A DNA stretch of 64,000 bases from Toxotes chatareus (GCA_016801885.1 CM028892.1:7882114-7946113), one strand, 5' to 3'; positions 1-15,127 are shown, counted from the stretch's first letter. Made by a program: numbers and translations. Notes: generated by a model from the letters alone, not told the origin.

Positions 1-3000
1 CTGTGGATCTGTTTTTGTGTGCCTCCTCCCACACAATATGATAATACACTGATGACGTGACGGGAAGCACTGTGTCTGTCACGTGATTTGACTTAATGGG
101 ACATGATGATTATGTATCTGCCACGGGACGTGACGGGACAGGGACGTCTGGCATGTTACGGTTTGATTTTGAGTGATTCTGTCTCAAATAACTTACAATA
201 AACAAACATACTGTTTTGTACACTGATAACAGTGTTTTGCTTTGATGGATTTCACCCAACATAACCTCATATCTTTAGAGTTATCAAGTCAGCAAAGAGT
301 CTGTAGATCTGAATGTCTGTGAGTTGAAAACACTAAAACATGATCTACCTAAAACTGTCATGAGTACAGTCTTTACTGTTCACCGTCTTTCTAGCTGCAC
401 TTACTCACACTGACTCCAGCTCAGGATCAGAAACCAAAGCCGCTGTTGATTGAAACGTGGTGATGCTATAAGCTGCGGCTCCTCTTCCTCCCACATTGCT
501 TCCCACTTGTCTTGACACATCTCCTGTACATTATTCCTGCAGCTCTGTCGAGTCTCTTGGCTTCCTCGCAGTCGTTCCTTGCAGTGTTGCTTTCCTTCGT
601 AATAAGCAGCAAATTCAAGGGGGTTTAGCGTTTTGTAGGAAATGAAATGTTGTTGTTTATCTCCTGGTCTAATGAGACACAAGGAGTTGTGGGACAGCTG
701 CTTATCTTCAGCATCGAGAACCAGCAATCAGAGCGAAGATGCTGCACATGTACTCTGTACCCTGTGTGCGTTCACATCTTTGCATGTAGCTAATCATTCA
801 CTGCACTCAGTGTTTGATTTGCTTTGAATGAAACAAACTTCGGTTCAAGGGCTCAGCAAGATACAATACTTAGTAATTAAGCTCCAGCGTGATTCTCTAT
901 CTGAAACTATTGACTTTCCTACCAAGTAATCTTTAAGCAAGTCAGCAGGTCCTAAATAATAATTCAGAAGCATTCACACCTGGTTACCCTGTTGCCAGTC
1001 TGCAGCTTCTTTGACCCCTTTCTGACCATGATGTTCACAATTAGCTGTGAGAGTTGTGTTGTCGGTGCTCTTCTCATCATATTCAGTGTCAGCCACCTCT
1101 TTATCCTTTACATACTAAGCAGCAGAGAGCCTGCGGGCCTGGACAGAGACTGCAGACACAGTGTGTGAGTGTTAGAGAAAGATAGACAATATGTGCTTAG
1201 GTGCATGTATAGCATGTGGCCCAGGGGCTGCTTTGATGTGTGCATGCATCTCCAGGGGTGATATGGGTCGGTACAGATACGGTTTGTCACCACACACACA
1301 GTGGAGCTGTTTTGTGTAGCAGCAGGGTGGCCTAGAAACAAAGCAGGGGAAACCATCTTTTGACCACATGACATGAGTTACCCTTAAGCAAGACACTTAA
1401 TCCCAGCAGACGAACTTTGACCTTTCTTCAAATGAGGAATTGTCCTTTGGGGGCAGTAGCCTACAGTATCGTGCTGTATTACATAACAAATGTACAGTGA
1501 CACATTTTCTTTCCTCCCTGTGCATCTCTGAACTTGAATCACCACCCAGCTCATGTTGTGGGGTGTTAAAAACACAAGCAAGGCGTAGCCTGTCATATTA
1601 AAGCAGCCAGCAGCAAATTGCACATCTAGGCTAATAAAAGCGACAGGGAAATTGCTGCCAGCAGATTTCCTCCAAATCTCCCCAGTAATTCCCCATGAGC
1701 CCTGGCATTACTGCCTCACTACCCAGCCTCAGATTAACCCCCACCCCTGGCCTTACAGCAATGCAGCTCAGGGCTTCACCATGCCAGTTTAGCCTCTTGA
1801 TTTCAAAACTTGTACATTATCCTTTTGATATCTTCAAAGGTGCCTCTTCTTTTCAAATCCTCTTTATTAGCTAGTAGCATTGTAAGGCCTCAGTCCAGTG
1901 AGAATATAATGGGTAATGTAGGATTTTTTATTGTTATTGTCATCAGTATTTTAAAAACTGCATCCTCAGATTGTTTAGGGTCAGTTATAAAGTGAAAATG
2001 CGAAACATTTGCTGATTCCATCTTCACAAACGTGAGGACTTGCTGTTTTTCCTTGCTGTGAAATTTGATGAATGACTTATCAAAAGTGCAATCTACTGAT
2101 TGATTAATGATGAAGATAAGGATTTGTTGCAGCCTTCAGTGCAATCAACCCCTGAAGATGTGACTCAAGAGTTGACTCATAATCTCTGTGTTTCTCACTC
2201 CCACAGTAAATTCCCACAGTAAAGATGCTAGAGCAGCTGAACCCACTTAGTTTCCTCCTGTGCTCTGACTCCACCTCATCTCTGTCTCCACTCCACTCCC
2301 CTGACCTCCGGGTCAGTCGGCCCTGCTGCGCCTGAAAGCGCTTGACCTAAACTTGGTGTCTGGCCCCGCGCTGAGCCGATCGGCATTCAGAGCAACATTG
2401 CTGCCATCGGTGCCAGTTGCAAACAAGCTCCCAGGTATCCCAGGTTGCAGTGCAGGAAGAGGCTCAGCAGGAATCTATCTCCACTCTGCACGACAGTGTT
2501 ACTACAGCGCAACTGATATTAGAGATCCTGCGTTAGACCGGTGTAGGAAGCTTAATCTGTGTTTTATGGAATCTCTTTCTTCTCTCGGTCTTCCCGTTTC
2601 TCTGTCTATCTCTATCGATCTATTTCTTCAAATCAGCCTCTCTCACTCACTCTCTGCTTCTATCTCTCCTTTTTTTTTAAACTCTCTTTTTGGAAAAGCG
2701 TTATACCAAAGAGGAAAGGCTTTTTTTTCTCAGCCACTCTGGCTCTGTGGATGGCAGTGTCAGACAGGTAGTCCGCCACGTCAGGTTCAGAGTAAAACAT
2801 CTCAAACATTATTGGATGCATTGCCATGAAATCTTGTGCAGAAATTCATTGTGCCCAGATCATTGAGCCAATTGACTTTATTGATCCTCTGACCTTTCGT
2901 CTGATGCCATCAGCAGGTCAGAATCTTTGTTTATCCAGAGAGATTTCTCAACATCTACAAGATGGATTGGCATAAAAATTGGTACAGACATAGGTTCCCA

Positions 3001-5139
3001 GAAGATGAATCCTAATAACATTGTGTTTAGTGCTAATTAGCAACACACTAGCACACTGAATTAAGGCAGTGAACGTGGTAAACATTTATACTTGCATAAC
3101 ATCAGCTTTGTCATTCTTTGTCATTTAGTTAGCTTTGTCGTTCTGAACATCTTAGCTCAAACCACTGCACTGCTCAGTGCAGCTTCATGCTCTGGCATGG
3201 CTGTAGACTCTGACTCTGACTTGTTTTATCTCCTCGTCTCCCTTTTACTTACTTTGTACTTTACTGTCTCTCAAAGTTTTGATTTATATCATCCCTGAGT
3301 CAATTTGTCTAAGTGATGTGAGTGAGGTGTGCCAGTGGCTCTAGCAGCTGGGCTATAAAGTATATACCCCTGCAGCCTCAGCCAGACAGATGAGCCTCGC
3401 CTTCATGCATGGGCCCAATTTCAGCAGTTTAACGTAACACAGTATTTTGTTGAAACAAAAAAAAATGGAAAAAGAACATTTTGTAATAAAAATCCAATAA
3501 TCTCAGGTGAAGTGAATAGTATAACATTTTCTCATAATAAGTTTGAGTTTTAAAAATATATTAGATTATTTCACAAATTTATTTTAAATATTCTCTGTGT
3601 TTATTCAGATGACTGTTTATTTCATTGTGACTGAGTTGTTTAATATTGAACATGATGATGGTTCTCCATACATATCAGCACAGAGATGAGGAGATGAAAA
3701 TAAAATGCCAGAGTGGTGCCCAGAAATAAACAAATAACAAGAGCATGTACTGCCAAGTCTTCTAAAATAATATCAGTGTTTCATCCCATCAGCGTTGGCA
3801 GTTAACTGTTAGCTCACCAGCAGCTGAAGAAAATAAATATTATTTTTGATGAGTAAAGTTTTCATTGAACATTAGATTTGTGATCCATGAGCTTCCAGAG
3901 CTCAGATTAACTTGAGCCACTGGTGGAAAATAAGGATTACATGGGGATCCAGGTTCAGCTTCAGCTTCTTGGTGGTGGGAATGAATGAAATGTAGAGTGT
4001 ATATTTAAGCAGCTGTGGGTCTCACCAAGGAACATCTATAAAGGTGATCTGATAGCTATCCTACAGACAGGGCAAGGCTCTCAGGTCATCAGGAATTCAG
4101 ATACTGTGGCAGCAGAAGCATCACTCAGAGAAATAGCACGTTGTTTATCTGCAGAGGGAGAAGCAGAGCAAAGGAGGGGAAACAGGCAAGATTGACTGAA
4201 AGACTGAGACCGAAGGGGGAGAAAAGCGAGGTAGTGTAATTTGATTGTCGCATGCTGGGAACTCATCAGTATGCTGCTCATGTACGCTACACACACAGAC
4301 ACGCGTAAGAACGCAAGGATGGCCATCAGGATAGACAAATAACAGAGTAATGTAATCATGTAAACGCTCCATCACTCTCATCGTCCCACAGGTTCAGCAT
4401 TTCCAATACACACACACACTTTTGTCATAATACTCATGAAACACTGCCCTCAGTTATTCCTGGATCCTCATGTTTGTATGCTTTCCACTTCTTTTCAGGG
4501 CTGAGTGTTGAATTTTAGGGTTATGGTTGAGTAACTTAAGTCTAGATTTTTTTTTAGGTTCTGCTTATTCTTTGATCAGATTTATTCAGATTTAAAACAT
4601 AACTTTTAAAGGAAAAGTATCATATATCGTATATCATGAATTAGGTTAAAACATGCAGCACAGTACAGCCACCAGCACCAAGTATTGTACTGTATTGGCT
4701 GATCACACTTGAACAACTCATTCTGCACATATGATTTTCACTAATTTCATTTTGCCCCTTTGCCTTTGTGCCTTAGCTGAACTGATTATATGAGCTTGAA
4801 CAGAGCATCTGATCTGTTACAGTATTTCTGATATTATTGGAAATCACGCCGATGCAGTATTTGAGATATTTTGTGGATTATCACTGAGCACCGATCACAC
4901 CGTGGATTTGAGAGCGCTGCTTAAGTCTCTGCAGCAGAGAAGCTACTAGTCTAACAGTGGATGAAGTGAATAAGCCTAAAAGCTCCTAATGTGCCTGCTG
5001 GTTTGCAGATTACAAAAGATATTTGTCAGTCTGTTTTGGTGGTGAAATGCAGTGGCTGCCAACAGCGATAAAAGGTTTTTGGTGACGGGTGTGGAGCACG
5101 TCGCTGTCTCGTTGGTAAAAAAATTGTCAGAAGATTTGC

Positions 5140-5164
5140 TTTTTTTTTTTTTTTTTTTTTTTTT
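5140..5164. repeat. Poly(T) run
   Basis: Twenty-five consecutive T. It produces a false poly-Phe open frame. It could be the tail of an old retrotransposed element on the minus strand, but no element body is recognisable beside it. Confidence 0.9.
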
Positions 5165-7664
5165 GCACTGCGGGGTTGATTTTCTTGTCACACTTGGCCC
5201 CATCTGCATCTTTATCATTATTCTGTTCTCATTCTGCTTCTCATATCTTATAATGCTACTGGTGAAAGGTCACTAGGCATCAGTGACTGTCTCATCCCAC
5301 TGTGCCAGACTGCTTATGTTACAAAATGTACATACATGCACAAATTTTGCATTTTAGTGGTGTTTACAGCATGAAAAATAGCATGAAATATGGATGCATA
5401 CTGGTTTTAAGTCCCCCACTGCTGGATTCAAGGAACAGTGCGTGATTGACACATCAGCACTTGCGGTCCTAAATTTATGCACACACCATGATATCCCCCC
5501 TTTAAAACGTTTTCCGGCATAAGGTCATAATTTATCTTGCCTCCAGTTACTTCCTCTTCTCCCTCCCTCCCACCTCTTAATAGCATTGCTTGTAATTTAT
5601 TGTATTGTTTTTAATTAAATGGATGGCAAGAGGGTTTAAGTGCCCAGCAGTTCCAAGACGTGCCATTTCTTATCTGAATTCTAAATTCGGCGCACACCTA
5701 CTGTAAAGCAGGACTATAAAGCTGAATAGGTCCCAAACTGCACTGCTGCGTGTTGGAGGGATTGAACAGTTAGACAAATGTCACCTTTAGAAGAGAAAAG
5801 CAGGGATAATAAAGCGACGGCTGGGTAGTGGTGAATACAAACTTCACAGACATCAGGACACCGCAGATTCACAGCTCCAGCAGTCTGGCTGGTGTATTCT
5901 CAGTCTGGCATAGAGGATCAGAGAGGAAACAGCCTTGGATTACAGAGATGCTCAACCTGATAAAGAGGAACTTTAAATTAAATGGAGTCACAGCAGGCTC
6001 TGTGCAACACTGCTTCCTTCAGCAAAGACCACACCACATTTCCGCACGTAATGTCTTATGAAACAAGATTAGCAAAAATCAGGGCCATGTCATGATCTAA
6101 AAACTGTGAAACTTGCTTGTGAAAAATGCTTCCTCGATCTCTGTGCAGTTCACATCCTGTCTCTGACCCCACTGTCCACTTCTTGCGGCACAAACCAAGC
6201 AAGAGTGTGGTCAGAGAGTATTGCCACCACAGTGGTTATCAAGGAAAATATACTGCAGCAAGGAGTCATGGGTGGGAACGAGCAAATCAATTCGATTATC
6301 TGCGGTGCAAGCTGAGATGTATGTCTGAATAATCAGAGGGTGAGCTATGGACTCTGAGGGTTTATTCTTTATGACTGGCTTTAAATGTGATTTCCTTATA
6401 TATCAGGTCATTGGAGAGTATGCCACAAAGGTTATTTGTTCTGGGTTGCCGTTCACAAGACTCAGATTTTATTCAGATGGCGATCTGACATTCAACAATC
6501 ACGGCCCGATGACCTTCCTGACCTTACAACATTCAAGTCCTTTATTTTGCAAATGCACCATTCATCCAGTCATGTCAGCGCCCCCAAGGAGAATTCTTGT
6601 CGCCTTTTTCGCCGCAGATATTTCCTATCATGCTGACATTTTGTCATCCCCAGACGCCTGTGTCAATGTTATGGTAATTTATCCAGATGGATACATGGAA
6701 GTTTTTTAATCGCCTTTTCTCGTCATGGCGTGTTTATCAAACGCACATTATCAGTTTTACATTGTTTCCGGATCCCGAGCATGACAGTTTTGCCCAAATG
6801 GCCCGAAATCCCAACATACCCCTTTTGAACATGTGAACATGAATTTATTTACCTCCATATGTTCATGCAGATTGGAAGGACAGCAGCATAGGTTGTACAA
6901 ATCACTCCAATTACCCTGCCCATGCACCAGAACACCGCACACTCGCTCACACAAGGGTAGGGATCTCACACTGTGTTTTTTTGTGAACATGATGGACAGG
7001 GAGAAAGCAGCAGGACGCTGTGTAGATGATGTCTGCTCTCACCAGAGCTTTAACCTTTCCCTCAGCATCCTTCCTGCAGAGTCTCTCTTTCCTCGCGGCC
7101 CTTCTGTCACACAGTCCTATTGTTTGTCCCTGTCCTGGTTCGGCACTCATTATAGAAACCTGTTTATGTACAAAGCTCTCCCAAGACATGCTGCAAGGCA
7201 TGGGAGAGAAGGGAGAAAGGTGAGGCGGAAGACAAAGAAGAGGAAATGAATAGAATGAGTGGAGACAATGAAACAATGAAAACAGAGACAGATAAATGGA
7301 GTAGTACCATGCAAAGGCTGATATGCTGTTAGTTATGTTTGGGAATTGTGTTTCAGTTATGGTTCCATTAGCATTAGCACCTTTACCTGTAGATGCCGCT
7401 GCAGAAATGATCAGACACACCAAACAGATAATAAGAGAAACACTCAAATGATTCTTTAAGTCATTAAACAAACAAAAAATGCCAAACAAAAACAAACGCT
7501 TAGTTTGTGCTTGGCATTTTCATTTAATTGATTAATTGAAAAAACTTTTTTTGGAGTAGCTTAGCAAGATTAAAACAAAACATATAACATAGAAAGACTG
7601 AAAATATTTTAGTCTTTAGCTTCGTTATGTTCAGCTTTGTTCTGTCCAATTCTGGACAGATGTC

Positions 7665-7685
7665 TTTTTTTTTTTTTTTTTTTTT
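7665..7685. repeat. Poly(T) run
   Basis: Twenty-one consecutive T in an AT-rich intronic stretch. No flanking element is recognised. Confidence 0.9.
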
Positions 7686-8394
7686 GCTGAAATTACAGTT
7701 AGTTGATTTTTCTCCTCTCATGTTACATATAATAATCTGATCTTTTGTAGACATAAAAAATGATTAGTGCAGCATTAGTCAGTTATCAAAATATTAATTT
7801 GCAGCTACACGAGTACTAAATCTACATGAAACCGGTTTCAAATCTCAGGCTTTCCTGCTGGAAATTCTGACTTGAAGGCCTTGAAGGAAGAACAGATTTT
7901 CATGACTGGACAGGTCATGTGATTTTAAGAAAAATGTGATGTGTCAACATCTCATCTCCTCATGTACTTTTCAGGGAACGTCTCGGTACATGAATTCCTG
8001 CCACTGGAGCACCATAGTCCCACCATGTAAACCCGGTTCTCTACTTTACCCGCCTCCCCTGGAGAAATATGATGCAAGGATTTCCAAATCCATGAACACT
8101 CCCTCCCTCCCTCTGCAGCTAGATTTGAGGTGATATGTTACAGCAGCTTTTCCTCCTGCTTTTTCAAACCTATTCCACTCATTCACTTCACATCGCTGCC
8201 ACGGTTAAGTCGCTGCCTGGACCTCCTTGTTCATTCAGCTCACGTGCACTGCAGATATCCAACACGGTGTCTCCTGAAACGCTGGGAAAAGCACCTACAG
8301 TCCCAACCACTCTGCTGTGTCCTGTTTTCATTACACGGACTCCCCAGGAGAGGGTATGGATACAGCAGCACTCGCTTTCCCTCCACTCACTAGT

Positions 8395-8437
8395 CCTTCT
8401 CTCTCTCTCTCTCTCTCTGTCTCGTTCTCTCTCTTGC
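8395..8437. repeat. CT microsatellite
   Basis: An uninterrupted (CT)n run followed by an imperfect TCTC-rich tail inside intron sequence. Confidence 0.9.
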
Positions 8438-8639
8438 TCACTGAGCACAATAAGCTGTCTTAATATTAGCTGGTGAGTTTGCTTCACTAGACCGTTTAGA
8501 GGCCAGATTCTTTTCAGTGCTGGCTTAGGAGACGAGGGCCACGCTGCAATAAGGTACATCCAGTCAATGCTCTGGTGAACCCCTGAATATGTGAGCGTAC
8601 AGTATAAGGGGTGATAGCCAAAGTGCTATATGGTTAATG

Positions 8640-8870
8640 GATACACACTATATGGCTTAAAGTATGTGGACACCTCTTGTGTCTTTTTGGTCTGACACTG
8701 TGTTTAATGGTTTGTGCTGCTTAATGCAGTGATATTTTACACTATATCTTCCAGGTTCGTTGCATAGGTTATGGGAAGGTCCATTCCTGTTTCAGCATAA
8801 CAGTGACCTGCATGCATAAAGCCAGATCCATAATGAAATGGTTTTCCCAGTTTGGTGAGAATGAACTTCA
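8640..8870. mobile_element. Decayed Tc1/mariner-type DNA transposon fragment
   Basis: Begins with ACACTATATGG followed by an A-rich spacer and a GGACACCT block, the style of terminal sequence carried by abundant fish Tc1-like elements. About 120 bases on, GGAAGGTCCATTCCTGTTTC and the following stretch resemble the transposase-coding part of the same family, the region around Phe-Gln-His-Asp and the downstream Lys-Ser-Met-Lys-Thr-Trp motif. Frameshifts and stops show it is dead. Only one end is present. Recognition is from memory of the family consensus; a RepeatMasker run with a teleost library would decide it. Confidence 0.55.
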
Positions 8871-11800
8871 CTCAGCACCTTTGGTGACAGTCTTCCGTCA
8901 TGACACATTGCACTGGATAAACCCACAAATCAGTGTGGCTAACATTTATTTGGGTTCCTGACACGCTGTGTCTGTTGGGCCAGGCCATTTCCAGGATAAT
9001 GTTGTGTCGTCTGATCCCTGTATAAAACCAGCTGAAGTCCAGAATGTCTGCCTCTGCAGCAGCTAAAATGTAACATGAGATTTTTAGCTTTATGTACATG
9101 ACTCCTTTTACTAGAAGTGCCATTGACCTGTGTGAGCATGTGTTGCTGCGAGTAACAATTCTACCCTGCTGTAATTTGTCACGAATGAGCCAGACTGGGG
9201 ATAGAAATAGCATTTGATAGATTCGGCAGCTCCTGAAAGTCAGCCATGCAAGTGCCATGAGTCATAACATTTCATCATTAACAAGCAAATTCGAGTGTAC
9301 ATAAGCAAGGCTGGATGCAGGCTGAGACTTTTTGAGCAGAAAACCTCCCATTTTACAGGAGTAGATTTGGTTTGCGGTCATGCAGCACACTGGAGAAAAA
9401 TACATGAAGGCTGCTGCTGTCTGGAGGAACAAAATAGTTCAGATCCTCTGGACACTAGTTAAGAAAAGAATTCATTGAAAGCGTTGCTAAAGTGGACCCA
9501 AGCTGAGCATCTAACTGCAGGGAGCTTCAGCTAGGAAATGGGACTGTTGGGCGTGTGAGTACGCTTCAAAGGTGACCCAGCAAGGCCTCAAGGAAGCTGC
9601 TATTTAGTGCCATCAGTCTCTTCCTCTCTCTCATTGTCTATCTGTCTCTTTTGCCTCCCTCCCTACCACATTTTCCATTTTCCCCGGGTCTCTGGCCCTC
9701 CATCAGTAGCTAAACTACATGGTGCCGCTTAGGGATTCTCTAGACAGCTTCTTCGTTCTAGCCTAAGCCCGACAGGAGTCCCTCCTCTACCTGCATAGCC
9801 GTGCACCAAAGCCCAGTGAGCATTCAGGTCCTGTTGGTATCCAATCCCTGCTTTCTTACTGTGAGAGAAGCTTTTTTTTTTTTTTTAATTCTCAGCTAAC
9901 AGCAGCATCAGCATTTCAGGTTGGGCAAAACGACAGGGATTTCAGGAAAGTTTTTACTTTGCTTAACTCTTTCTGCTGTAACAGTGTAAGTGACAGGTTC
10001 CTTTGAAAAGACAAGAAGTGTTGTTCATGTTTTTGGATCAGCAACACGATGGAAGGGAGGCCTGACTGAAAAACTGTCCTGTTGAGGAAATAGAAGTAAC
10101 TGATACAGAACAAACATAACAACAACCACTAAAGCCACAATAGGCGTAGCACATTAACACTTCACAATGCCTCACAAAACCATTAGCAGAAATAGCATCT
10201 GCTTCAAAGTTGATGTGACAATTGCTACCATCAGCTGATGCTTTTCTAATTGTGGTATAACCTTTATTCTTCCTTTTCATATGGCGTTTGTCTAATGTTT
10301 TGTGAAGTACCCTTTAAGTGTTTCATTAATGTCTAATGAGCTTTTCATTAGGAGAATTCAGCTGTGACTTCTCCACGCAAGATTATAAGCAACACAAGGT
10401 TTAACATTGATAATGATTCTTTTGCCGGATTGGGCGGCAATAATAGGCACTGCTTTTGTGCTAAAGAACATTGTATGAAGAGAACATCAATGCAAAGAGT
10501 GGGTGTTGATCTTTGCAAATGTCATGCTCTGCTCCACAAGGCTCGAATTGGACCTGTTATTCACCCAACCCCCAGCCTGTTTGTTTCCCACTGCTGTGTA
10601 ATATTCAGCAGTACTACCTTATTTAATTTCCAGACACAGCTTGTCCCCGGCAAAAGTAACACAGAGCAGAGAAAATTGTAATTTCACAACACATCATTGA
10701 GCATTTCCTATTATGATTGCCACGTGTTAACATACTTCTACAATTCAGAAAAACTGTTTAAACATTGCATTGTGTCTCTTGATATCTGCTTTACCTACAT
10801 TAATTAAGAGGAGCGGCAGCAGCAGTTTGCCTGCTTAGCGATAATGAGGTGCAATGCCAAGTATGAATAACAGGAGATTGTCCATACGCAAGGGGGACGT
10901 AGTTAAATGAATACTGAACACAGCACAGTCAATGGCTTCCTTAAAATGCATGATTGGAGAGGCATGGGCTGTAATAAACAAAACAAAGTGAAGCAGAGAG
11001 ACAATTAAACTGCCACATCTGGCAACACGATGTGAGTGGGTACGCAGCCACTGCAATTACAGTCCTCCATCACTGGTGTAACCCTTCACTGCCCGGATGT
11101 TGTGATGCTGAGCAAATGATAAAGATGATGCTCACTCCCCTTGAAAAAATATTTTCAGACATTGCTTCCTGCTGCCCAGATGCCCTGATGAGTCTGGGAA
11201 ACCCCCTTTACCCATCATCGTATCTGCTGATTCAATTCCAGGGCTGTTTCTCAGTCCAGATCAGTCGCTATCCTGTTGATCACAAGCCACAGGGTAATCT
11301 CCAAGTCCCCTTTTTGTGGAGCCCAGGCCCTTGCATTAAGGGAAGGGCTAATTAGAGAGGAGAGGGAATATCATTTTATCTGGACAAAGAGAGAAAAGAG
11401 GAGTTTTCCACCGATGTCATTCTGACATTTTGTGAAGAGGTTTTGGTTGTGCTCAAAAAGCAGTGGCTGTTTATCTTGTCCAAAGCAAACCGGCTAAGGC
11501 TTTTTATGATTGAAGAAATACCTTTGACATTCTACCTTGATAAATTTTAATGTATAAATGTTAGAGAAATTAAAGGAAAAAGAGCTTCAGTGCTCTTTTA
11601 CAGATTTTCTCTGACCTCCACTGGAGGGATGAGCATCTTTCTTTCTAAAGATGTTCTCTCTTGTAGGTGTTGGTATTAGTGATGATGTCAGTAGAAGCAG
11701 CAATTTAACGCGTCACTCCAAAGTTTTCCATAGATGTTCAGTTGGTTTGAGATATGGTGACTGTGAAGGCCATAACATATGATTCACATTGATTTCATTG

Positions 11801-13293
11801 TCTTCAAGCTGTTGTTGTGTTTGCACAGATCATAAATAGTTCGAATTCATTTGAAATGACTGGAAGCTCCAGAACAGACCTTGTGGTGAGATTGCCTTTT
11901 GTTAACTGCTGTTTCCAAGTTCAGGGATTAATTTACAGTCTTAACAGTGGTTTTAGATTTTTAAATGTGTTTTTCTTCCAGACAGCCACTGGCCTCAGTT
12001 AACTTCAATATGGTATAAAAGACGCTGTCAGAGAACTCGAACTTGCTCGCAGATTACCGGTAATCTGTAACGTGTGCTGTTCTTGTGCAGCATTATTTGT
12101 CTTTAATTGCCAGCTCCTAAATTTCTTCCCATCCCATATATGTGTTCTCACATGCTCCTGGGCTTAATTTATTCAATGCTGTTAAAAGCAAAAAAAAAAA
12201 AACAGAACAGAGAAAGGCTTCCCTACTCAAGAGCTGGATTGTTTGGATCTGAATGGGAAATGCTGGTAGATGAAGTTGACATGGGCGGTGCGCGCAGTGC
12301 ATGTGGATATACTGATCTGCAATCTATGTAATCTTTAGAGCATAAGAGCGATACAATACTCTCTTCACTCTGTGTGGGAAGTCTTTCACTTCTCCATGAA
12401 GAACTGTTTGTTCTTTCCCATGTGCTTTTCTCTGCTTTCACGTCCCTGCTGACGTACACATATGCCCTCTTTCTCCTATGCCATACCGTCAGATGCAGAA
12501 ATGCATGCATGCCTGCTGTCTCTGTCTGACTCTGTGTCTCTTTCCCTCTTTCTGCCTCCTCTTTGGCGTTGCATGGTTTCATAGCTTCCAGTCTGTCTGC
12601 TTAGCCACAGGAATCTTTGCTGACGTCTCCGTCCTGCAGGCACAGTGACTGAGAGAGATGCTCCAAAGGCGCAGGGAGATAAGAGAGAGGAGACAATCGC
12701 ATTAAGACTTACGTTACCCCCCTGACCAAGACCAGAGGTTGGGATTTGAATGTTAGAATGTTTGTGCTTAAATCCCTGCATGGCTGTTTGTGCATTTCCC
12801 AAACCGAGCACACAACCTCTGCCCGTGCAGTCTTAGCTGCTCAGTAAAGCCGGCACAAATTAACACGGCATCGTTAAGGGAATAACATTCAGGCATAGGC
12901 ACAAAGAGCCCCTCGGAATAAGTCTTGGAGAGTGACACCGTGGCTGTTGCCAGCACAGCAGTGGATCTGTCAGTGCTGCAACGCAACATGCTGTCAAGCA
13001 TGGGTGAAGCCTCTTGACATCAAAGGTGGAACACAAAAGGATCTGTTTCCTTTTACTGTTGTCTTCACCTGCCACAGTGGTGCGTGTGGTTTTGTTTCTC
13101 TTTTTTTGTTGTTGTTGTTGTCTTTTGGTTATTGTTGTTGTATTTATGTGCTCCTCCTGCACACCAGCCCTCCTGCTTTGTAGCACCACAGAGACCCCTG
13201 GTGGAATTGGGAAGCATAGCAACATGTGTGTATTTGTGTGAAAATGTGCATGTGGGGTCCAGGACAAATCTCAGCACCCTCAGTCTCTTTTAC

Positions 13294-13298
<5 letters not shown>

Positions 13299-13341
<43 letters not shown>

Positions 13342-13346
13342 TCACA
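13299..13346. repeat. Compound CT/CA microsatellite
   Basis: A (CT)n run of about 28 bases passes directly into a (CA)n run, a common compound microsatellite form. Intronic. Confidence 0.9.
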
Positions 13347-15127
13347 GCCCTTATCTCTCAGCTGTGGACAATATTTTTGTTGGGCCTTGAGACAAAATGC
13401 AAAACTGTCCTCCAACTTGGGGCCTTTTTCGAATCTCCAAACCAGATTTTGTCTGTTAACGCTTTAGCTATCATCTGAGCACACTAGACTGCACTAGAGG
13501 GCCAAATTAGAGCAGGCCTTGGTAAAATAAAATCCCTATTATCTTTGAACTAGCAAGTACCCAATTATACGCCACAGTTATCTCCCATATCACAGAATTC
13601 TGAGTCCTCGCCACAGGGCCAATGAGCAAGGAGTGCTAATGAAGAGATGCTGAATCACCTTTTTGCCTTCCCAGATGCACAACTGGTGAAACCTCCTCGA
13701 TCATCTGTGGCTTTTTTATGGATCAGAGTCATTCCCCCGCTTTGATGATGTGGTTCTGTTTTTTTTTTTTTTTTCCCTGTTGATCCTGTAGCAGCGCAGG
13801 TCACATGCTCATGGGTTTACCACCAGCTGCAGCATGTGTGTGATAAGTGTGAGAGAAGAATGAGAGGTCTCTAATCTGAGGCAGTGAGAGAAAACGAGTT
13901 TAAAAGGGGTTTATCTGTTTCCAGGCACATAGAGGATGTGCATTAAAAATGAGCCGAGCACAGAGGCTAATCCATGCTGACACGAGGGTGGGGGGTTTGT
14001 CTGTTGATGTATGTTTCCTATGCACTTCCTCATCCCTCTGTTCTCATGGTCATGATCATGCCAGGATGCGTATCTGAACATCACACTGCCTGATAGCACA
14101 GAAAAATTACCACAAATGTGCTGCTATCTGACTTTTCCTTTCTCTTCTATTTGTTCAGTCTGCTCCCATTTGCTTTTTGGAACTTCAGCAGCTATTCAAA
14201 ATAACAACATCTAATGCATCAGCTTCACTTTTCTAAAATCTCTAACTTATTTACCTCCATCCATCTGTAATGAGAGCTAAAACCTGCTGAAGCTCACCAA
14301 AAGAAGAATTTCAACGAGTAAACTGAGCCACCACAATGCAGCGTTGACCTCTGCTGGCAAAACATAAACACCCATTATTTTCTCATCACATAAACACAGA
14401 AGGCTTCGTGTTACCAATCGCATCTGTGTAGTTTGTGGAACGGAGGTTGACTTAATCACAGTCGAGGTCAATGGGCACACAAGTGCAAACAACATCCCCT
14501 CATCATCACAAGAGTACTAGTATAACTGAGTTGATAATGTGCAGGTGGAATTCCTGCTTTGTGGGCATAGAAAGGGAAGTGAGTTTTATATGTATATGCT
14601 ATATACAGCTCTGCTGTACTTTTGTTCTTCAAATTTTCTAAGCTACTTCCTGCAAAACATGGTGATTGAAAGTTAAAAGTGGGGCTAACAGAGGCTGCTG
14701 AAGAGTATGAGAGCTTTTATGAAGGCATGGCAGTGTTGCGAAGTTGCTGTGTAAGAGGGTTCAAGAGAGTGTTTTAAAGTTTAAGAGGCCGTCAGGGAAT
14801 ATAAAAAGGGTCTGGGATGGTTTAAGATGGCACCTCTAGAGAGCGAGAGACAGTTTAGGAATAGGTGGAACTGAGGAGGCCGTTATGGAGTTTTGAGGGA
14901 AAAAGAAGGGACAGGAAGTCTAACATGGTGCAACATTCCTGCTATATTGTTTCACCCATATTGTTTTTATTTTGCGTATCGCAATTACTGGAAAACATGT
15001 TGTGAAAAGTGAGTTCATGTATAGAACTGTGAAATCAGAGGAATAAAAAAATGTTACTCATACATTCTCGGCACATATGCAGGTTCATGCAGGTGTTACC
15101 TCACGTCTTGTCTCCCGTCTCTCACAG

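Larger units (their letters stand above)
1..15127 (+). other. il1rapl1: Intron of il1rapl1 (5' part outside the window)
   Basis: About 15 kb with no convincing exon. I looked for Ig-domain coding sequence with splice sites to precede the exon at 15128 and found none; the open frames here are short, low in complexity or lack family resemblance. It holds homopolymer and CT/CA runs and a Tc1-like remnant near 8.6 kb, listed separately. That it is intron of the same gene is inferred from the exon at 15128 starting in mid-codon behind a splice acceptor. Confidence 0.7.

Noticed and set aside
2353..2829. 158-codon open frame in the first intronic region
   Set aside because: Composition is Ser/Leu-rich from a CT-rich tract, no domain resemblance, no splice sites fitting the il1rapl1 phase.
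5052..5276. Open frame with a run of Phe
   Set aside because: Created by the poly(T) run at 5140-5164.
1..15127. Possible further il1rapl1 exons upstream
   Set aside because: No stretch matching the first or second Ig domain with flanking splice sites was found.
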